Positions 6,398 to 10,735 of a DNA stretch of 10,735 bases are shown one piece after another; the stretch's first letter is position 1, and every line of letters starts with the position of its first letter. The position numbers were made by a program, and so were the translations under genes. Origin of the DNA: Alphaproteobacteria bacterium (GTDB lineage: Bacteria > Pseudomonadota > Alphaproteobacteria > Micavibrionales > CSBR16-224); assembly GCA_006226225.1 (NCBI GenBank), contig SBHI01000214.1, positions 1-10,735 on the forward strand, written 5' to 3'. A model generated the notes under the pieces. That model saw only the letters and a program-made list of their open reading frames with translations, searched no databases and was not told where the DNA came from.

Positions 6398-7783
6398 ATG
6401 AAGATTATCGTCAGCGGCGCAGGAAAGGTCGGCCAGACGCTGGCGGCTTATCTGGGCGAAGAAAAACATGATGTGACTTTGATTGACAGTTCGCCCGAGC
6501 TGATTGCGCAGGTCAATGAAACGCTGGACGTGTCGGGTATTGTCGGTTCGGGATCGCATCCTGATGCGTTGGAACGTGCCGGCGCGCGTGAGGCGGATAT
6601 GCTGATTGCCGCCACGCCGATTGATGAAATTAATATGGTTGCCTGCCAGGTGGCGCATACGATTTTCAACATTCCGAAAAAAATCGCCCGCATCCGTGAG
6701 GAAAGCTATCTGTCGCCGACATGGTCGAACCTGTTCAGCCGCGACCACATGCCGATTGATATGGTGATTTCACCTGAAAAAGCGGTGGCGCATGCGATTA
6801 TGGAGCGTATCAACGCACCGGGAAGCTTTAACATTATTCCGCTGGTCGAAGGGCAGATCAAACTGGTCAGTGTGCTATGCCATGATGATTGTCCGTTGGT
6901 CAATACGCCGATGAAACAGATTTACACACTGTTTCCCGATCTGGTGTTCAAGATTGTGGCGATTATCCGTGGCGAGGAAAAGATTGTTCCCGATCATCTG
7001 GATCAGTTGCAGCCGAAAGATGAGGTTTATTTCGTTGTCGCCAAAGAACATATGGCGCGCGCGATGGCTGCTTTCGGGCATGAGGAGAAAGAGGCGCGGC
7101 GCATCCTGATTGTCGGCGGCGGTAATATCGGCGTACGGCTTGCGCAGGAATTGCATACGCGCAACCCATCGCTGGTGATCCGGATGATTGAAAACAGTCC
7201 GGAACGGGCGCGCTATGCCTCGGAAAAACTGCCCGGTGTGTTGGTGCTGAAAGGTGATGCGCTGTCGCGGGAACTGCTTGAGGAGGCGAATATCGGCTAT
7301 ACCGAAACTGTTGTCTCGGTGACCAATCATGACGAGAGTAACATTCTGGTCTCTCTGCTGGCGGCGGAATATGGCGATCCGCGCACGATTGCACTGTTGT
7401 CGAATGCGACTTATACGCCGATGGCGTCGTCATTGGGGATTGATGCCGTCGTCAACCCGCGTGCGATTACCGTTTCATCCATTTTGCGTCATGTGCGTTA
7501 CGGACGCATTAAGGCGGCTGTCAGTCTGCGTGACGGTTTTGCCGAAGTGATGGAGGTCGAAGTACCTGATACCGCGACCGCGCTTTTGTACAAGCCGCTC
7601 AAAACGCTGAAATTGCCGGAAGATACGATTTTGGGCGCGATCCTCAGAAAAGACGAGGTTGTTATCGCGCATCCGGATGTGGTTTTGCATCCCAGTGACC
7701 GCGTGATCCTACTGACCTCGCATAAGCAGATTAAACGGGTGGAAGTGATGTTCTCCGCCTCGCTTTACGGAAGTTATTTTTAA
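6398..7783 (+). CDS. trkA: Trk system potassium uptake protein TrkA
   Basis: TrkA is the cytoplasmic NAD(H)-binding subunit that gates the TrkH/TrkG potassium channel at the inner membrane. The 461 residues match the usual full-length, duplicated form. The first Rossmann unit begins at residue 1 with SGAGKVG (6-12) and acidic Asp30 at the end of the second strand. It is followed by a first TrkA-C-like domain (about 140-225). The second Rossmann unit starts at about 235 with VGGGNIG (239-245) and Glu265, followed by a second TrkA-C domain (about 370-455). Both nucleotide loops look intact. The ATG at 6398 is fixed by GGAGG 7 nt upstream and lies 3 nt after the ntrX stop, so co-transcription with ntrYX is likely. 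No gene for the membrane channel is in the window; it must lie elsewhere. Confidence 0.94.
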   Translation: MKIIVSGAGKVGQTLAAYLGEEKHDVTLIDSSPELIAQVNETLDVSGIVGSGSHPDALERAGAREADMLIAATPIDEINMVACQVAHTIFNIPKKIARIREESYLSPTWSNLFSRDHMPIDMVISPEKAVAHAIMERINAPGSFNIIPLVEGQIKLVSVLCHDDCPLVNTPMKQIYTLFPDLVFKIVAIIRGEEKIVPDHLDQLQPKDEVYFVVAKEHMARAMAAFGHEEKEARRILIVGGGNIGVRLAQELHTRNPSLVIRMIENSPERARYASEKLPGVLVLKGDALSRELLEEANIGYTETVVSVTNHDESNILVSLLAAEYGDPRTIALLSNATYTPMASSLGIDAVVNPRAITVSSILRHVRYGRIKAAVSLRDGFAEVMEVEVPDTATALLYKPLKTLKLPEDTILGAILRKDEVVIAHPDVVLHPSDRVILLTSHKQIKRVEVMFSASLYGSYF

Positions 7784-7788
7784 TCCTC

Positions 7789-7794
7789 AAGGAG
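7789..7794 (+). promoter_or_regulatory. Ribosome binding site supporting a GTG start
   Basis: AAGGAG (7789-7794) lies 7 nt before GTG 7802-7804, directly after the trkA stop. This near-perfect site is the reason for choosing the GTG as the start of the HAD phosphatase gene. Confidence 0.75.
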
Positions 7795-7801
7795 TTTCCT
7801 C

Positions 7802-8512
7802 GTGTCTGCAGAGCTTACCGCCCCCAAGGCGCTGATTTTTGATTGGGACGACACGATCACCAATAACTGGTGGCGTGTGTTGTTGTCGATGAACAAGACT
7901 TTGACCAAACTTGGCCATCCTGAATGGACGGAAGATGAAGCTTTGCGCCGTCTTGGCCCGTCTGCACGGGATCTGTTTCCTGCCGTATTCGGGCAGGAGC
8001 GGGCGCAGGAGGCGTCAGACCTTTATTACAGCTTTATTGACGAGCTCAAGGGGGAAGGCCCGCGTATTTGCGACGGTGCGGTCGAAGCGGTGAAAGCATT
8101 GGCTGAAACCCCGCTTTATCTGGCAGTGCTGAGCAATAAACGTGCCGATGCCCTGCGTGCGGAGGTCGCGCTGGTCGGGTTGTCGGATTGTTTTTCCTGT
8201 ATTGTCGGGGCGGGAGATGCGGCAGAGGATAAACCCGGCCGCGCGGCAGTGGAAAAAGCGCTGGAGGCCAGCAAAGGCTTGCAGCCGGGGCCTGATGTCT
8301 GGTTTGTCGGTGATAGCCATATTGATATGCAATGTGCGCATTTTAACGGGCTGACCGCTGTACTGGTGGAAACGAAGCCGCCACCGGAAGAAATGTTGGA
8401 GAATTTTTATCCACACTTGCGTTTTGCGGGCTGTAAAGACCTGTCGTCTCATATTTTTAAGACGTTTTTTCAGGATTTTGACTTGCCTTTCTTACAATCA
8501 CGTTGTACATGA
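7802..8512 (+). CDS. HAD-superfamily hydrolase, phosphoglycolate-phosphatase-like
   Basis: The 236-residue protein shows all four HAD motifs: motif I FDWDDT with nucleophile Asp14 and Asp16, motif II LSNK with Ser111, Lys144 in EDKPG, and motif IV GDSHID with Asp171 and Asp175. A helical cap fits residues about 20-90, between motifs I and II, as in the Gph/beta-phosphoglucomutase type. The family dephosphorylates small phospho-metabolites in the cytoplasm. Phosphoglycolate is the nearest guess, but the substrate cannot be read from the motifs. It starts at GTG after an excellent AAGGAG, 18 nt past trkA, so it probably belongs to the ntrYX-trkA transcript. The last 25 residues (from about SSHIFKTFF) are AT-rich in DNA and lie outside the core fold; the hfq promoter region may start inside them. 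Confidence 0.85.
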   Translation: MSAELTAPKALIFDWDDTITNNWWRVLLSMNKTLTKLGHPEWTEDEALRRLGPSARDLFPAVFGQERAQEASDLYYSFIDELKGEGPRICDGAVEAVKALAETPLYLAVLSNKRADALRAEVALVGLSDCFSCIVGAGDAAEDKPGRAAVEKALEASKGLQPGPDVWFVGDSHIDMQCAHFNGLTAVLVETKPPPEEMLENFYPHLRFAGCKDLSSHIFKTFFQDFDLPFLQSRCT

Positions 8513-8522
8513 TTATATGCAC

Positions 8523-8551
8523 TTGAGTGTAGATGTAACGCATGTTTTATT
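8523..8551 (+). promoter_or_regulatory. Candidate promoter and leader of hfq
   Basis: The 71-bp gap between the HAD gene and hfq (8513-8583) is AT-rich. TTGAGT (8523-8528, 4 of 6 matches), a 17-nt spacer, then TTTATT (8546-8551, 4 of 6 matches) preceded by TG at 8543-8544 resemble the extended -10 layout proposed for ntrY. The ribosome site AAGGA (8570-8574) is 9 nt before the hfq ATG. The promoter is a weak by-eye match; the ribosome site is clear. Confidence 0.35.
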
Positions 8552-8583
8552 CGTTTGATATACATATTTAAGGAATTTGCCGA

Positions 8584-8853
8584 ATGTCGGACAAACAACA
8601 GAATTTACAAGACAAGTTTCTGAACACGGTACGAAAAGAAAAATCGCAGGTGACGGTTTTTCTGGTCAATGGTGTTAAACTGCAAGGTGTTGTGACCTGG
8701 TTTGACAGTTTTTCCATCCTGCTGAAGCGCGATGCGCATGTGCAGCTGGTTTACAAACACGCCATTTCCACGATTATGCCGTCTTCGCCCTTGCGTCTTT
8801 ACAATGACGCCGGTGACGAGAAAGATAACGGTGCGGACAGCGCCGAAGCCTAA
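8584..8853 (+). CDS. hfq: RNA chaperone Hfq
   Basis: Hfq is a ring-shaped Sm-like hexamer that pairs small RNAs with mRNAs. The 89-residue protein has the full Sm core: NLQDKFLN (7-14) with Gln9 of the proximal U-binding face, VFLVNGVKLQGVVTWFDSFSILLKRD (25-50) covering Sm1 with Phe43, and Sm2 VYKHAISTIMP (56-66) with Tyr57, Lys58 and His59. The rim carries RKEK (17-20), a basic patch like the one used by other Hfq proteins to bind RNA along the side. The loop before Sm2 (KRDAHVQLVYKH) is one residue longer than in E. coli Hfq and matches the alphaproteobacterial form. Lys11 replaces the common proline after QD. The C-terminal tail (about 70-89) is short and acidic. Followed by an A-rich tract and then hflX, the widely conserved hfq-hflX order. 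Confidence 0.97.
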   Translation: MSDKQQNLQDKFLNTVRKEKSQVTVFLVNGVKLQGVVTWFDSFSILLKRDAHVQLVYKHAISTIMPSSPLRLYNDAGDEKDNGADSAEA

Positions 8854-8877
8854 AACAATAATAAGAATAAGAAAAAA
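8854..8877 (+). promoter_or_regulatory. A-A-N triplet tract between hfq and hflX, possible Hfq binding site
   Basis: Directly after the hfq TAA, eight successive triplets all begin with AA (third bases C, T, T, G, T, G, A, A). The distal face of Gram-negative Hfq binds repeats of A-R-N, so eight units in a row is more than one hexamer face needs (six). The tract ends 21 nt before the hflX GTG, in the hfq 3' region of the expected hfq-hflX transcript. The base pattern is seen directly; Hfq binding and any control of hflX are inference. Confidence 0.4.
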
Positions 8878-8898
8878 GAAGGGCGATTTTATACCGTC

Positions 8899-10284
8899 GT
8901 GACCGCACAGGATATCGAAACCGAGAAAGTCATTGTCGTCCATCCCGTCATGCCGTCGCAGGCAAAAGGGCAGTCTCTTTCCCTGACCGATCCGGAAGAG
9001 TGTCTGGCCGAAGCGGTCGGTCTTGCCCGTGCCATCCGTCTTGACGTGGTTCATAGCGAGATTGTGACATTATCGCGCATCGTGCCGGCAACGCTGCTGG
9101 GCGGTGGTGTCATTGAACGCCTGAAAGACGTGGTCGAGGAGGAAGAAGCCTATCTGGTCTATATCGACCATCCCCTGACCCCCGTACAGCAGCGCAACCT
9201 TGAAAAAAAGCTGGATGCGAAAGTCATTGACCGTACCGGACTGATCTTGGAAATCTTCGGTGCCCGTGCCCGCACGAAAGAGGGGAAGCTGCAGGTGGAG
9301 CTGGCGGCACTGGACTTTCAACGCTCGCGCCTTGTGCGGTCTTGGACGCACCTTGAAAGGCAGCGCGGCGGTTTCGGCTTTACCGGCGGCCCGGGAGAAA
9401 CCCAGATCGAGATTGACCGCCGTTTGATCGGTGAACGTATGACCAAGCTGAAAGCCGAGCTGGAACAGGTGAAAAAGAACCGCCGTTTGCAGCGCGATTC
9501 CCGTGGGCGTGTGCCGTTCCCCGTTGCGGCACTGGTCGGTTATACCAATGCGGGCAAATCAACCTTGTTCAATGCCTTTACGGGGGCGGAGGTTTTTGCC
9601 AAGGATTTGCTGTTTGCAACGCTGGATCCGACAATGCGCGCCTGCGAACTGCCTTCGGGCAAAAAGATTATTCTCTCCGATACGGTGGGATTTATTTCCA
9701 ATCTGCCGACCCACCTTGTCGCGGCTTTCCGTGCGACGCTGGAAGAGGTGGAAAATGCCGATATCATCCTGTATGTGCGTGATGTGACGCATCCGAATGC
9801 GGAAAGCGAACGCGAGAGCGTCAAAACCGTTCTGGCCGAGCTGAATATCGATATTGATAGTGATGAGCGCGTTTTTGAGGTGCTGAACAAGCTTGACCTG
9901 ATGACGGCGGAGGATAAGGAGCGGCTGCACAAATCATTGCGGGGCGCTGAAAGGACATTTGCGCTGTCGGCCGTGACGAAAGAAGGCTTCGTAGCGCTGC
10001 TGTCGGGAATGGATCACTTTCTGGCACGGGACGAGCAGCATGTCGGCGTGCGGATTGATACAGTCAAAGACGGCGAGGCGATGGCCTGGCTTTACCGCCA
10101 CGGCTATGTTTATGAGCGTAAGGATAAGGAAAATATCAGTCTTTTGAAGGTGCGACTGTCGGAGAAAGATGTGAACCGCTTTTTAAAGCAGTTCGCGGAT
10201 GTGGACTGCCGCATTTTGGTGGTCAATAACGGAACAAACGGTGATAAGGGAGAGACGGGACATGAACGCATTGCCAAAGCCTGA
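8899..10284 (+). CDS. hflX: Ribosome-associated GTPase HflX
   Basis: HflX is a GTPase that binds 50S or 70S ribosomes; in E. coli it splits stalled ribosomes under heat stress. The 461 residues show the HflX N-terminal domain with DRTGLILEIFGARARTKEGK (111-130), the linker RQRGGFGFTGGPGETQIE (154-171), then the G domain: G1 GYTNAGKST (214-222), G3 DTVGF (261-265), G4 NKLD (330-333) and G5 SAV (357-359). It ends with a C-terminal domain of about 70 residues. All nucleotide motifs look intact. The chosen start is GTG 8899, because it precedes the first conserved strand (VIVVHP). It has no good ribosome site: the nearest GAAGGG ends 15 nt upstream. Upstream the frame stays open to the hfq stop. 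The following gene overlaps it by 23 nt. Confidence 0.94.
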   Translation: MTAQDIETEKVIVVHPVMPSQAKGQSLSLTDPEECLAEAVGLARAIRLDVVHSEIVTLSRIVPATLLGGGVIERLKDVVEEEEAYLVYIDHPLTPVQQRNLEKKLDAKVIDRTGLILEIFGARARTKEGKLQVELAALDFQRSRLVRSWTHLERQRGGFGFTGGPGETQIEIDRRLIGERMTKLKAELEQVKKNRRLQRDSRGRVPFPVAALVGYTNAGKSTLFNAFTGAEVFAKDLLFATLDPTMRACELPSGKKIILSDTVGFISNLPTHLVAAFRATLEEVENADIILYVRDVTHPNAESERESVKTVLAELNIDIDSDERVFEVLNKLDLMTAEDKERLHKSLRGAERTFALSAVTKEGFVALLSGMDHFLARDEQHVGVRIDTVKDGEAMAWLYRHGYVYERKDKENISLLKVRLSEKDVNRFLKQFADVDCRILVVNNGTNGDKGETGHERIAKA

Positions 10285-10735
10285 AGATGTTATGGCGGTT
10301 ATCCGCAGTGTCGCGGATAATGAAGTCATGCCGCGTTTCCGCAATCTGGCGGAAGGCGATATTTCAGAAAAAGGGCCGGGTGATTTTGTGACCGTGGCGG
10401 ATGAGGCGTCGGAGAAAGCCTTCACCTACTCCCTGCCGCATTTGCTGCCCGGGTCGCTGGTCGTCGGAGAAGAGGCGGTGGCAAAAGACCGCAGCGTGCT
10501 GGATACGTTTAAAGAAGATCAGCCTGTCTGGGTCATTGATCCGATTGATGGCACGTATAATTACAAATCGGGGCGCTCGCATTTCGGGATTTTGATCTCG
10601 CTGGTACAGGGCGGTGAAACAAAGATGGGCTTTTTATACGACGCGCCGAAAAACGAATGTTTTTATGCGGTCAAAGGGCAGGGCGCCTTTCGGGAGGGCG
10701 GTGAAATACTGCCGTTTCCCAGCCGCTCACAGCAG
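10262..10735 (+). CDS. Inositol monophosphatase family protein (3' end outside window)
   Basis: The frame opens at ATG 10262 and stays open to the right edge, giving 158 residues, roughly the first 60% of a typical 260-residue family member. Visible motifs: GDFVTVADEASEK (40-52), the metal-binding Glu70 in GEEA (69-72), and WVIDPIDGTYNYKSG (90-104) with metal ligands Asp93 and Asp96 and the phosphate-binding Gly97-Thr98. Family members dephosphorylate inositol phosphate, fructose 1,6-bisphosphate or 3'-phosphoadenosine 5'-phosphate; which one applies cannot be decided here. NYKSG replaces the common NFxxG of inositol monophosphatases, a mild sign of divergence. The ribosome site GGGAG (10248-10252) lies 9 nt upstream, inside hflX, and the gene overlaps hflX by 23 nt in another frame, so translation is probably coupled. 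Confidence 0.88.
   Translation, partial: MNALPKPEDVMAVIRSVADNEVMPRFRNLAEGDISEKGPGDFVTVADEASEKAFTYSLPHLLPGSLVVGEEAVAKDRSVLDTFKEDQPVWVIDPIDGTYNYKSGRSHFGILISLVQGGETKMGFLYDAPKNECFYAVKGQGAFREGGEILPFPSRSQQ

Noticed and set aside
6875..7433. Two minus-strand open frames of about 150 codons inside trkA
   Set aside because: They are antisense shadows of a well-supported gene, and their His/Arg/Gln-rich compositions are typical of shadow frames.
8493..8507. Inverted repeat TACAA-TCACG-TTGTA at the end of the HAD gene, as a terminator
   Set aside because: The stem is only 5 bp and A/T-rich, lies within the coding sequence, and is followed by mixed sequence with no T-run.
8605..9054. Minus-strand open frame spanning hfq and the start of hflX
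   Set aside because: It crosses two well-supported genes and the gap between them. Its apparent hydrophobic segment comes from the complement of the A-rich tract.
1..10735. Mobile elements, CRISPR arrays, tRNA or rRNA genes, defence systems
   Set aside because: I saw no transposase or integrase-like protein, no spaced direct repeats, no cloverleaf-like or rRNA-like sequence, and no unexplained gap longer than about 120 bp.

Overview
The window reads as a stretch of alphaproteobacterial chromosome. The clearest signs are the block ntrY-ntrX-trkA-(HAD)-hfq-hflX on the plus strand, facing away from ispD-ispF-pgpA-cinA on the minus strand, and an Hfq core of the alphaproteobacterial type (RRD/KRD-A-H-x-QLVYKHAIS). 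By eye the base composition is moderately GC-rich and even. The only AT-rich stretches are the two regulatory gaps, around 2617-2736 and 8440-8583. I see no mobile element, CRISPR array, tRNA or rRNA. The species cannot be named from this sequence; a deep-branching or less GC-rich alphaproteobacterium would fit.

Left part (1-2616). The C-terminal end of an unidentified membrane protein runs in from the left edge on the plus strand. It converges on a tight minus-strand operon read from right to left: ispD, ispF (8-nt overlap), pgpA and cinA/pncC. These make the isoprenoid precursor 2-C-methyl-D-erythritol 2,4-cyclodiphosphate (two consecutive-class MEP pathway enzymes), finish phosphatidylglycerol synthesis, and recycle nicotinamide mononucleotide.

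Middle part (2617-7783). A divergent promoter gap of about 120 bp separates ispD from ntrY. NtrY is a membrane histidine kinase and NtrX is its response regulator with an AAA+ domain. TrkA, the NAD-binding regulatory subunit of potassium uptake, follows 3 nt after ntrX. The three genes are packed with clear Shine-Dalgarno sites and are probably co-transcribed.

Right part (7784-10735). A HAD-family phosphatase follows trkA with a strong ribosome site and a GTG start. After a 71-bp AT-rich gap with a possible promoter come hfq, the ribosome-associated GTPase gene hflX, and an inositol-monophosphatase-family gene that overlaps hflX and runs off the right edge.

Most of the content is conserved housekeeping and regulation, and I found no undescribed multi-gene system. 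The most interesting points are a run of eight A-A-N triplets between hfq and hflX that fits the Hfq distal-face binding motif, the in-frame alignment of hfq and hflX across one stop codon, an NtrX without a GAFTGA loop, unfused but overlapping ispD and ispF, and the absence of dusB-ntrB-ntrC beside ntrYX.
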